Below, piece by piece: positions 23,571 through 31,735 of a DNA stretch of 32,327 nt (within the stretch, counting starts at the first letter, position 1; each line of letters opens with the position of its first letter). The DNA comes from an uncultured Prevotellaceae bacterium (GTDB lineage: Bacteria > Bacteroidota > Bacteroidia > Bacteroidales > Muribaculaceae): the NCBI GenBank assembly GCA_947165675.1, contig CAMVBJ010000032.1:1-32327 (forward strand). Direction: 5' to 3'. The position numbers and the translations under genes are program-made. The notes below the pieces were generated by a model. That model saw only the letters and a list, made by a program, of their open reading frames with translations. It was not told where the DNA came from and made no database searches.

Positions 23571-26252
23571 TTAAGCATTCTTGACCCGACAAACCAACTG
23601 ACCGAGCACAAATACCGGCGATGTACCCAATATTACCCAGAGCCATGTGTTCATGTCGAGCGGTGCGCAGTTGAACAACGGCGAGAAGAATTGCACAAGC
23701 GCAATCTGACCGACAAAGATGACCAGTGCGACGGCCCAGAACACCTTGCTGTCCTCCATGTTGTTAAAAGCCCATTTACCCGTGGCAAATGCCCTTGCAT
23801 TCAGCATGTTCCAGAACTGAATAAACACAAATGTACTGAAGAACACGCCCATCTCACGGGGATTGATGTTGGGATTGATGCCGCGCACAAACACGGGACC
23901 GCCGTTGGCCTCACGCACGAAGTAATAGTACAAACCTATCATCAACACGGCAAAGACGGTACCGCTGATGAGAATGAACTTCATCATCGTGGACGTGATG
24001 ATGCTCGCACGGGAATCGCGGGGTTTCATACGCATGAGCACACTGTTGGGCGGCAAGGACGCCAACGCCAAGGCTGCAAAGGTATCCATGATCAGGTTGA
24101 CCCACAACATCTGGGTCACCGTCAATGCGGGCTGCTTACTGAAGAATGAACAAACCGCTACGACCAGACAAGCACACACATTGACCGTCAACTGGAACAG
24201 AATGAAGCGCTGGATGTTGCTATATAACGAGCGTCCCCACAGGACGGCCTTGTTGATACTGGCAAATGAGTTGTCGAGGATGGTGATGTCGCTGGCTTCC
24301 TTGGCCACGGCGGTACCATCACCCATCGACAGGCCCACCTGGGCTGCATTGAGGGCTGGCGCGTCGTTGGTGCCATCGCCAGTGACGGCCACCACCTCGC
24401 CCTGCTGCTGGAGCAGGCGCACGAGGCGCGCCTTGTCGTCGGGACGGGCACGCGCCATGATCTTGATGGCGGCAGCACGCTTGGCGGCCTCGGTGTCGTC
24501 GAGGGCTGCAAAGTCGGGGCCATTGATGATGGCGTCGTCAGAGTCCTCGTCGGTCCACAAGCCCACCTGGCGCCCGATCTCACGCGCCGTGGCACCCGTG
24601 TCACCGGTGACAATCTTGACCTTCACGCCTGCATTGCGGCAATCCTGGATAGCTGCCGGCACATCGGGGCGCACGGGGTCGCTGATGGCCACGATGCCCA
24701 GGAAGGTGAGCATCGGGGCTTGACCCGACTTCAGACCCTTGATCACCTGCTGGACATCAATGCTGTCGTCCAGATCGGCGCAGGCAAACGCTAAGGTGCG
24801 CATCGCCTTGGTCTGGTAATTAGTGAGTTCATCATTCACCTGCTGGAATGGCACTTCGCCCACCGTCTTGTCACACAGTCGCATCACTATCTCGGGAGCG
24901 CCCTTGAGCAGGAGGCGGTGCTTGCCATTGTCGGTGACAATGATGGTGGCCATGAACTTGGTCATGGTCGAGAAGGGCAACTGACCCAAAATCTCGTAAC
25001 CCTCGCGCAGGGGCATATAGTCCATGCCCGCATCATGCAGCCACAGCAGCAGCGCACCCTCGGTGGGGTTACCTAATGCCACCACATTGGCGGTGTCGCT
25101 CTCGTCAAGGAAGGCCGTCGTGTTACAAGCGATGCTCTGCTTGACCATCAGGCTGGCCTCGTCATCCGTGAGGTGGTCCCCATGGGGCAGGCCATAGAAA
25201 TGGGCCTGGTAAATCCGCATCTGGTTTTGGGTGAGCGTGCCCGTCTTGTCGGTACAGATGACGGTCGTGGCGCCCATCGTTTCACAGGCGTGCATGCGAC
25301 GCACCAGATTGTTGTGCTTCAGCATCTTGCGCATACTCAAGGCGAGTGACAGCGTGACGCTCATGGGCAAACCCTCGGGAACCGATACAACGATGAGCGT
25401 GACAGCCAGCATGACTGTCTCGATAAAGTACTGGGCATCGGCAACAAGACCTTCGCTACCGGCGACCAGGTACTCGACAACGCGGCCCAGCACCAGCAGG
25501 GCTGCCATGACATAGCTGCCACGGGCGATGACACGCCCCAACCGGTCGAGCTGCTGGGTGAGGGGCGTCTTGATGTTATTGTCAATCTGAGCGTCACGAT
25601 ACACCTTGCCATACTCTGTCTTGTCGCCCACACGGTCAACACGCATGGTGGCATTGCCCTCAATAACGGTGCTGGCGCGCAGGAGCGCATTGACAGGATA
25701 GGCCGACTCGTGATTCTCAAGCGCCGTGTCATGGGTTTTCCATGCCGAGGGCTCGCCCGTGAATGAACTCTCATCCACAGTGAGATTGAAGCTGTCGATG
25801 ACGGTTCCATCGGCAGGGACTTTCTCACCGGTCTCCAGGATAACGATGTCGCCCACTACAATATCGCAGCGTGGCACCTGAGTGACGTGCCCATCGCGCA
25901 TCACTTTGACCATCACGTGATCGTCGGTCTGGTTGAGCAGGCGGAATTTCTTGTTGGCATTGACCTCGACCAGAAACCCCACCAGCGTGGCGAGCACAAC
26001 GGCGATCAAGATGCCTAATGGTTCAAAGAAGATGCTCCCCCCCAAGTCGAGCCAGAAGAATTCATAGATCGACAAGCCGATTGACAAGGCTAATGCAACC
26101 AGCAGAATTTTGATCAGGGGATCATCAAATTTCTTGAGGAACTGCCTCCATAGTGGTTCAGGAGCAGGTGGCGTGAGCACGTTGTCGCCATGCTGTTGAC
26201 GGCTTGCAATCACTTGCTCGCTCGTCAATCCTGTATTGTGTTGATGTTTCAT
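23571..26252 (-). CDS. Calcium-translocating P-type ATPase, PMCA type
   Basis: This 893-residue integral membrane pump has an N-terminal cation-ATPase domain (TGLTSEQVIASRQQHGDNVL) and the actuator TGE (SSFTGEPS). The membrane ion-site motif is VVSVPEGLPMSV, the phosphorylation site DKTGTLT has Asp335, and the hinge is TGDGTNDAPAL. Six C-terminal membrane segments include NLIMDTFAALALASLPP. The PEGL plus NLxMD pair is that of PMCA/SERCA-like calcium pumps. Length fits the family. It stands alone between two divergent-length gaps and has no visible strong promoter. Confidence 0.92.
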   Translation of the reverse strand: MKHQHNTGLTSEQVIASRQQHGDNVLTPPAPEPLWRQFLKKFDDPLIKILLVALALSIGLSIYEFFWLDLGGSIFFEPLGILIAVVLATLVGFLVEVNANKKFRLLNQTDDHVMVKVMRDGHVTQVPRCDIVVGDIVILETGEKVPADGTVIDSFNLTVDESSFTGEPSAWKTHDTALENHESAYPVNALLRASTVIEGNATMRVDRVGDKTEYGKVYRDAQIDNNIKTPLTQQLDRLGRVIARGSYVMAALLVLGRVVEYLVAGSEGLVADAQYFIETVMLAVTLIVVSVPEGLPMSVTLSLALSMRKMLKHNNLVRRMHACETMGATTVICTDKTGTLTQNQMRIYQAHFYGLPHGDHLTDDEASLMVKQSIACNTTAFLDESDTANVVALGNPTEGALLLWLHDAGMDYMPLREGYEILGQLPFSTMTKFMATIIVTDNGKHRLLLKGAPEIVMRLCDKTVGEVPFQQVNDELTNYQTKAMRTLAFACADLDDSIDVQQVIKGLKSGQAPMLTFLGIVAISDPVRPDVPAAIQDCRNAGVKVKIVTGDTGATAREIGRQVGLWTDEDSDDAIINGPDFAALDDTEAAKRAAAIKIMARARPDDKARLVRLLQQQGEVVAVTGDGTNDAPALNAAQVGLSMGDGTAVAKEASDITILDNSFASINKAVLWGRSLYSNIQRFILFQLTVNVCACLVVAVCSFFSKQPALTVTQMLWVNLIMDTFAALALASLPPNSVLMRMKPRDSRASIITSTMMKFILISGTVFAVLMIGLYYYFVREANGGPVFVRGINPNINPREMGVFFSTFVFIQFWNMLNARAFATGKWAFNNMEDSKVFWAVALVIFVGQIALVQFFSPLFNCAPLDMNTWLWVILGTSPVFVLGQLVCRVKNA

Positions 26253-26330
26253 CGTTTACTATTATGCACAATTATTCTCAATTGATAACAGCACGAAACC
26301 CTGCAAAAACCATGCCAAGGTATAGTAGAT

Positions 26331-26413
26331 AGTTTTCAGTTGCAATCCTACAACCTATAACCTACAACCTATAACCTACAACCTACAGCCTACAGCCTAT
26401 AGCCTACAACCTA
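26331..26413 (+). repeat. Degenerate heptamer tandem array 2
   Basis: AGTTTTC AGTTGCA then about ten CTACAAC / CTATAAC / CTACAGC units. The last unit's CTA is the complement of the glycosyltransferase TAG stop. Confidence 0.85.
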
Positions 26414-27181
26414 AGCAGTAATCTGCTTGGGCAAAGGCTGTCTGACAAAGCGCTGCTTGTTGAAGATGGAATCCAGCCTCAACTTGATCACGCCCCACAG
26501 CGCCTCAAAGAAGATACTACTATTCATCTTGCTGGTGCCCAACACACGGTTGACAAACACGATGGGAACCTCCTTGATGACAAAGCCCATGCGATAGGCC
26601 GTGAACTTCATCTCGATCTGGAACGCATAGCCCTTGAACTCGATAGCTTCCAGGTTGATGGATTGCAGCACCTCGCGGCGATAGCACACGTAGCCTGCCG
26701 TAGCATCCCTCACCTGCATTCCAGTCACCAGTCTCACGTAGGCCGATGCAAAGTAGCTCATGAGCATCCTCCCCATCGGCCAGTTGACGACATTTACCCC
26801 TGTCAGGTATCTGGAGCCAACCGACACGTGAGCACCACCCGTGGCACAAGTCCGCTGCAGTTCGGGCAGCTTATCGACAGGATGGGAGAAATCGGCGTCC
26901 ATCTCGATGACATACTCATAGCCATGGTCGAGCGCCCACTTAAATCCGGCAATATAGGCGGTGCCCAGTCCCTGCTTGCCTGCACGCTTCAGGATATTGA
27001 TGCGGTCAGGTCGCTCAGCAATCATCGAGTCCACAATGGCGCCAGTGCCATCGGGTGAATTATCATCAACGATAAGCACATCAAACTGGTGCTCAGTCAG
27101 TTCGAGCACTGCATTGATAATGGCACGGATGTTCTCCTTCTCATTATAGGTAGGGATGATGACTACGCTGTCTGACTTCAT
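26411..27181 (-). CDS. Polyprenol-phosphate mannosyltransferase-like glycosyltransferase (GT2)
   Basis: This 256-residue cytoplasmic-face enzyme has SVVIIPTYNEKENI and VLIVDDNSPDGTG at the nucleotide site, the metal-binding EMDADFSHP (Asp95, Asp97), and GSRYLTGVNVVNWPMGR. These are characteristic of Dpm1-type dolichol/polyprenol-phosphate mannose synthases. No C-terminal membrane domain is present, as in the short subfamily. It would make lipid-linked mannose for surface glycans. A -7 match TACCTTTG (27220-27213) lies upstream with a weak -33. The stop codon belongs to a heptamer array. Confidence 0.87.
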   Translation of the reverse strand: MKSDSVVIIPTYNEKENIRAIINAVLELTEHQFDVLIVDDNSPDGTGAIVDSMIAERPDRINILKRAGKQGLGTAYIAGFKWALDHGYEYVIEMDADFSHPVDKLPELQRTCATGGAHVSVGSRYLTGVNVVNWPMGRMLMSYFASAYVRLVTGMQVRDATAGYVCYRREVLQSINLEAIEFKGYAFQIEMKFTAYRMGFVIKEVPIVFVNRVLGTSKMNSSIFFEALWGVIKLRLDSIFNKQRFVRQPLPKQITA

Positions 27182-27330
27182 TGGTGCTTGGTCTTATCTT
27201 TAAATTTTTATACAAAGGTAGTACTAATTTTTTATATAATGCGCCAATCGCTATCGATATTGCATCTTTTAATCATTATTTTGATGATTTTTCAACGATT
27301 AACAATTTCAATAGTGCAATTATCGTGCCA

Positions 27331-27425
27331 TTTTCAGTTTTCAGTTTTCAGTCGTCAGTTGTAGCCCTTAAGCCTAAAACCTACAACCTATAGCCTACAA
27401 CCTACAACCTACAACCTATAGCCTA
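27331..27425 (+). repeat. Degenerate heptamer tandem array 3
   Basis: TTTTCAG units followed by CCTACAA / CCTATAG units with small length slips near both ends. The CTA at 27423-27425 is the complement of the methyltransferase TAG stop. The last residues of that protein (FRLF) are encoded by array-like sequence. Confidence 0.85.
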
Positions 27426-28136
27426 AAAAAGCCTAAAAACCCTTGCCAAGTAATCGTAGTGCGGGCCACGGGCCACAAGTTCGACCTCGAAGCCATGGGG
27501 ACGGGCCTGCTCGGCAAGAGTCTCAGGATCGATAAACAACCAGGGAAACGGTTCTCCCTTCATGCCCTTGTACTGCATCTGATAGGTCATCTCCCCATAA
27601 TAGCCATCCACGCCCGTGAGATCGATAAAGCCGTCCTCGTCCTCATAGAGGTAACAGATGTCGCTGGAGTCACACAGCAACTGTCCGCCAGGAGCCAACA
27701 GCCGGTCCACCTGCATGAAAAAAGCATCCATCCTCGACAGCGTTCCCACGATGCCGATGCCGTTCATCAGCATCAAGATGGTGTCGTACTGCCCGTCCAG
27801 GGTGAAGAAGTCCTGTTCGCGCGCATCAAGCACGCCCCTGTCGCGCATCGTGGCAACGGCATGGGGCGAAATGTCGATGGAGGTCACCTGCTTGCCCATG
27901 GCTTGCAAGGCCAACGAGTGGCAACCTGCCCCTGCGCCCACATCAAGGATGTGACCACGGGCAAGCTGCAATGCTTCGCGCTCGATGGCTGGCATGTCCT
28001 CCAGCGGGCGGAACAGGGTAGCCACGGGTATCTCATCCTCGTCCAGCATGGGCGAGAACACGCGCAGCCTTGCCGCCTTGCTCGTGGCATGGTAGTCGGC
28101 GATGGCGCGTCCCATCGGGTCCTTGTCGGCTTTCAT
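27423..28136 (-). CDS. Class I SAM-dependent methyltransferase
   Basis: The ATG at 28136 is preferred over a GTG further upstream because it follows the flavoprotein stop by 5 bases. It gives 237 residues. Motif I is HILDVGAGAGCHSLAL (about 62-77), with VTSIDISPHAVATM and YDTILMLMNGIGIVG next, a standard Rossmann methyltransferase. The substrate is unknown. The C-terminal end contains the DPETLAEQARPHGF region. Coupled to the iron-sulfur flavoprotein gene, it may act with it, though nothing in the sequence says how. Confidence 0.85.
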   Translation of the reverse strand: MKADKDPMGRAIADYHATSKAARLRVFSPMLDEDEIPVATLFRPLEDMPAIEREALQLARGHILDVGAGAGCHSLALQAMGKQVTSIDISPHAVATMRDRGVLDAREQDFFTLDGQYDTILMLMNGIGIVGTLSRMDAFFMQVDRLLAPGGQLLCDSSDICYLYEDEDGFIDLTGVDGYYGEMTYQMQYKGMKGEPFPWLFIDPETLAEQARPHGFEVELVARGPHYDYLARVFRLF

Positions 28137-28141
28137 GCGCT

Positions 28142-28759
28142 CTATCGGATGAAGTGCATGCTCTGCCACGGCTCCACCTCGGGCATGGCAGCGCTACCCG
28201 TCTTGAATTGCTTGATCATCCACGCCATGTTGCGGGCCATGGTGCGCATCGTCTGCATGCCCTCGACGTCCTGGGCGGCTTCGCCCTGCTCGCGGCCATA
28301 GGCGATGTTCCAGTACTGTGAGGTCACTAAGGGCATATTCACCATCTGGAAAGGCATCTGCAACGTCTGGAAGGCAGCGGATGCGCCTCCGCGACGGCAG
28401 ATGGTGACAGCGGCAGCGGGTTTGCCGTCCACCTGGGCGCCGGCAAAGAGCATACGGTGAATCAGGTTGAGCACATTGCCCGTGGGCGTGCCGTAATAGA
28501 CGGGTGAGCCCACGATGAGTCCGTCGGCGGCATTCATCTTGTCGATGACCTGGTTACACAGGTCGTCGTTGAACACACAGTGGCCAAGCCCCTTGCTGGC
28601 GCAGGTGCCACAAGCGATGCAGCCCCTCACGGGCTTGGTGCCAATCCACACGATCTCGGTCTCGATGCCCTGCTCATTCAAGACCCGTGCGGCCTCGTTT
28701 AGGGCGGTAAAGGTATTGCCCTGCTCGCGGGGCGAACCGTTGATAAGAAGTACTTTCAT
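28142..28759 (-). CDS. Iron-sulfur flavoprotein / NAD(P)H-dependent oxidoreductase
   Basis: This 205-residue flavodoxin-like protein has VLLINGSPREQGNTFTALN (FMN phosphate loop) and VGSPVYYGTPTGNVL. Between these is a compact cysteine motif, Cys47-x2-Cys50-x2-Cys53-x7-Cys61, matching the 4Fe-4S motif of iron-sulfur flavoproteins. It is a soluble electron-transfer or reductase protein; its donor and acceptor are unknown. Its start codon lies directly beside heptamer array 4. Confidence 0.85.
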   Translation of the reverse strand: MKVLLINGSPREQGNTFTALNEAARVLNEQGIETEIVWIGTKPVRGCIACGTCASKGLGHCVFNDDLCNQVIDKMNAADGLIVGSPVYYGTPTGNVLNLIHRMLFAGAQVDGKPAAAVTICRRGGASAAFQTLQMPFQMVNMPLVTSQYWNIAYGREQGEAAQDVEGMQTMRTMARNMAWMIKQFKTGSAAMPEVEPWQSMHFIR

Positions 28760-28764
28760 TATAT

Positions 28765-28886
28765 TTCAGTTGTCAGTTTTCAGTTGTCAGTTTTCAGTTG
28801 TATAGTTTTCAGCCATTAGCTATTGACTAGCGACTAGCGACTTTTTGACTAATGCCTATCGCCTATCGCCTACAACCTAAAGTCTA
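28765..28886 (+). repeat. Degenerate heptamer tandem array 4
   Basis: It holds AGTTGTC/AGTTTTC units, then a stretch almost identical to array 1 (CAGCCATTAGCTATTGACTA followed by GCGACTAGCGACTTTTTGACTA), then CCTATCG / CCTACAA units. It thus combines all three unit types in one array. The CTA at 28884-28886 is the complement of the next gene's TAG stop. Confidence 0.87.
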
Positions 28887-29411
28887 TAGCCTCACCATCT
28901 GATACCCCATGGCCTTGAGTTGCACCGCCATACCCATCTGGTACATGCATTGCAGGCCACCCACGTAGGCTTTGAAGGCTTCGACCGTGCCAGGCTCTAT
29001 ATCCAGGCCGTAGATGGCACGCTTGGTGCGCTCGGCACAGTCGCCCACCAGCTCCTGCATCTGGTCGGCGGCATCACCGTGCAGGTCCAGCACCTCGTCC
29101 AGGATATACTCATCCAGGTTGTCATATCCCCGCTTGTCCCTCAAGTACAGGTACAAGTCCTCAATTTTGTCATATTTCTCCCAATCCTTGTCCCAGAACT
29201 TGGCGACAGCCATGGCGACAAACATCATCCAGCCCAACGACGCCACTGGATAGTTGGCAAACTCATGCGCACCGTCGGGCAGATAGGCCTCGGCAATAGC
29301 GGGCCACTTGGCCTCCACGTCGGGACATTCGGGCAACCGTTCATCCACCGCACCCCGCTTGACAAGGTAACGGTGCAGGTCGTCCAGCATCTTAGCAGCA
29401 AAATCCTCCAT
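28884..29411 (-). CDS. Conserved hypothetical protein
   Basis: This 175-residue soluble, acidic, mostly helical protein has HRYLVKRGAVDERLPECPDVEAKWPAIAEAYLPDG and ANYPVASLGWMMFVAMAVAKFWDKDWEKY. Similar proteins of this length recur in Bacteroidales without assigned function. No catalytic motif is visible. It has its own promoter, and its stop codon is the first unit of heptamer array 4. Confidence 0.7.
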   Translation of the reverse strand: MEDFAAKMLDDLHRYLVKRGAVDERLPECPDVEAKWPAIAEAYLPDGAHEFANYPVASLGWMMFVAMAVAKFWDKDWEKYDKIEDLYLYLRDKRGYDNLDEYILDEVLDLHGDAADQMQELVGDCAERTKRAIYGLDIEPGTVEAFKAYVGGLQCMYQMGMAVQLKAMGYQMVRL

Positions 29412-29758
29412 TTCCTATTAAAACTATCATTAAAATCAATGAGGGAACAAAGGTACAACAAAAACGCCACATTTCAAAAAAAACCACCCCGACCTGCAAT
29501 AAAGGGGAAAACAACCATTCATGATCATAAAAAGAAGACAATAAATACAATAAAGACAAATGGCATCCGCGTCAATTTTATTTTTGGCATCCGCATGGAT
29601 TGCGAGCCCCTTGCGAGCAATCAACTTAAAAAAACTTAGCGGCTTCGCGACTTTGCGTGAGATAAAAGTGCCGGCGGATGCCTCGCCGATAGGAAATGGT
29701 GTGACCCCCCGCGGGGAGCCACACCATATCTGAACTATATAGGTGGAAAAAAGTGTTA
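29412..29758. other. Intergenic region with short dispersed repeats and a large hairpin
   Basis: This is 347 bases without a gene. It holds the promoter below and two copies of GGCATCCGC (29587-29595 and about 29563). It also holds the phrase CTTAGCGG-CTTCGCGA-CTTTGCGT (29635-29658), three degenerate octamers. A stem-loop ATGGTGTG/CACACCAT (29696-29703, 29720-29727) with inner CCCC/GGGG lies just after the BspA-like gene and may end its transcript, though U's are few. Confidence 0.6.
29448..29478 (-). promoter_or_regulatory. Promoter of the conserved hypothetical gene
   Basis: On the minus strand TTTG (29478-29475) and TACCTTTG (29455-29448) are spaced by 19 bases, about 37 bases upstream of the start codon. 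Confidence 0.75.
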
Positions 29759-31735
29759 TCAATTGCCGCTGAGCAGCATGTCGATCAGGGCCGTCACGTC
29801 GGCGATGCTCACGTTGCCGTCACCGTTCACGTCACAGGCAGGATTAGTGACGCTGCCACCACCGAGCAGCAGGTCGATGAGGGCCGTCACGTCGGCGATG
29901 CTCACATTGTTGTCGCCGTTCACGTCACCCGTCTCGACGGCCTTCTCGGTAACTTTCACGTTATCGACGGCAAAGTAGTCGCCCGTGGGGTGCTGGCTAC
30001 CGTCCTTGCTGTAGGTCCACGTCAACACGTGCGAGCCCACAGGCAGGTCGGCGGTGAAGGTCTCCCAGTCGTTGTCGCGGGCGCCGTAGGTGAACTGCAC
30101 CACGCCATCGATCAGGAACTCACACTTGTCATAGCTGGTGCCCTCGCCCCAGGCCTTGAAGTCAAACGTCACGGTCGAGAGCTTGCTCACGGTCACCTGG
30201 GCAATGATGGTCGAGGTGGAGCTGTGCACGCCCGCGTTGCCCGACATGGCATAGATGCGTGTGCCGTCACCCATAACGACCCACGGGTAGCTGGCCGTGG
30301 TGCTGGAGAAGCTCAGGCTTGAGCCGGCAGCGTTCAACGCATAGTTGAGCTCGGAGCCGTCGTTGGGCAGTATGGTGTAGAAATTCTTCCAGTAGGTGGC
30401 AGCCTTGTAGCTGTTCACGGCCGACATCGAGGGTACATAGACCTTGGTAGTGCTGTAGTGGTTGGAGTCAAACGTGTTGCTCTGGATCGTGGCAGGCGTG
30501 CTGCGCTGGCACGTCACCTTCTGCAGCGCCGTGCAGCCGTAGAAGGCGAGGGTGCCGATGCTGGTCACGCCCGAGCCAAGGGTCACCTGGGTCAGGCCAG
30601 TGCAGTTCCTGAATACCTCCTTCCCGATGGACGTCACGCTGCTGCCCATGGTCACCGACTTCAAGGCTCCCTGTGCGCGCGGTACCGAAGCCCCTGCCGG
30701 ACTGTTCAGGTTTATGGCTACGACCTCATTGAAGGCATAGTCACCGATGGCCGTCACGTTGTAGGTCTTGCCCAGGTCGCTGTAGTAGGCGGTGTTGGGG
30801 ATGGTGATGTTGCCGCTGTAGTTGGTGTCACTTGAGCTGGTAAGGCCGACACTGCTGTTGCGTTTGTTGATTACCTTGACGGTGTTGCTGCCCGTGATCA
30901 GGTAATAGATGCCGCCCGTGTAGAAGTCGTAAGCCTGTGTGTAGTTGATATTGTAGAAGTTCTTCCAGTAGTTTGCGGCCTGGTACAGTGACTTGGCGTA
31001 AGGATTGGTCACCTTGATGCGGTACATATTATAAGGGTTCTGGTAGTAATCGCTATTCGTGACGAAAGAGTTGCTGGCGAGCGTGGGGGGAGTGAGGGAT
31101 TTGCAGATGATGTTCACATTGTTAAGATAGGTCTGCCCATTCACTTCATAGGAGCCTTTGAAATAGAAAGCATAAGCCCCGATCGAAGTTACCGACTTGC
31201 CAAGGGTAATCTCGTTCATGCTTACGCAGTCGTAGAAAGCACCCTCACCGATGGTGGTCACGCCATCACCGATAACAACGGTTTGCAAACTCCAGCAATA
31301 AGAGAAAGCATCTTCACCGATAGATTTTACTGAATTAGGAATGGTGATTGTGGTAATATGCGGGTATTCGAGGTAATTGTCCATTTCACTACCTCTGAAA
31401 GCGTAATCACCGATGGACGTAATCGTATTGGGGAGTGTGATTGACGTCATGCCTGCCGCACCGTGGAATGCTAATTCACCGATGGCGGTGACGGTATAGG
31501 TCGTGCCATTATAATAAACACTGCTGGGAATGGTCACGTTGCCACTATAGACTCCATCACCATCATTCCAGTCACCATTGTTGGTCACCTCTACGGTTTT
31601 GTTGGTTGTACTCGTGATGTTGTAGTAGATCGTCACGCCATTGTAGGCTGATGAGAAGCTGTAAGCGCTGGCGCTTAGGGCACTGGTCAGGCACGCCACG
31701 AGGGCGAGCAGTTTGAAGAAAGTTAAATGTTTCAT
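29759..31735 (-). CDS. BspA-like leucine-rich-repeat surface protein with dockerin-like C-terminus
   Basis: This 658-residue protein has a signal peptide (about 1-24). Many LRR_5 repeats follow (about 75-470) in the form 'VTSIGDYAF..C..L..ITLPNSV', for example SVKSIGEDAFSYCWSLQTVVIG. A jelly-roll-like region (about 455-590, VTFDFKAWGEGTSYDKCEFLIDG) comes next, then two dockerin-like repeats (DVNGDNNVSIADVTALIDLLL and DVNGDGNVSIADVTALIDMLL). BspA-type proteins of oral and gut Bacteroidales bind host proteins or other bacteria. The same end module is found in the truncated gene at 8.9-10 kb, so the two are paralogues. It is preceded by a long leader. Confidence 0.88.
   Translation of the reverse strand: MKHLTFFKLLALVACLTSALSASAYSFSSAYNGVTIYYNITSTTNKTVEVTNNGDWNDGDGVYSGNVTIPSSVYYNGTTYTVTAIGELAFHGAAGMTSITLPNTITSIGDYAFRGSEMDNYLEYPHITTITIPNSVKSIGEDAFSYCWSLQTVVIGDGVTTIGEGAFYDCVSMNEITLGKSVTSIGAYAFYFKGSYEVNGQTYLNNVNIICKSLTPPTLASNSFVTNSDYYQNPYNMYRIKVTNPYAKSLYQAANYWKNFYNINYTQAYDFYTGGIYYLITGSNTVKVINKRNSSVGLTSSSDTNYSGNITIPNTAYYSDLGKTYNVTAIGDYAFNEVVAINLNSPAGASVPRAQGALKSVTMGSSVTSIGKEVFRNCTGLTQVTLGSGVTSIGTLAFYGCTALQKVTCQRSTPATIQSNTFDSNHYSTTKVYVPSMSAVNSYKAATYWKNFYTILPNDGSELNYALNAAGSSLSFSSTTASYPWVVMGDGTRIYAMSGNAGVHSSTSTIIAQVTVSKLSTVTFDFKAWGEGTSYDKCEFLIDGVVQFTYGARDNDWETFTADLPVGSHVLTWTYSKDGSQHPTGDYFAVDNVKVTEKAVETGDVNGDNNVSIADVTALIDLLLGGGSVTNPACDVNGDGNVSIADVTALIDMLLSGN

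Noticed and set aside
28137-28169. Methyltransferase start at a GTG overlapping the flavoprotein gene
   Set aside because: An ATG at 28136 lies 5 bases after the flavoprotein stop and retains all of the recognisable domain.
18341-28886. Heptamer arrays as CRISPR-like repeats
   Set aside because: Units are 7 bp without spacers of constant length, no cas genes are nearby, and units are degenerate.
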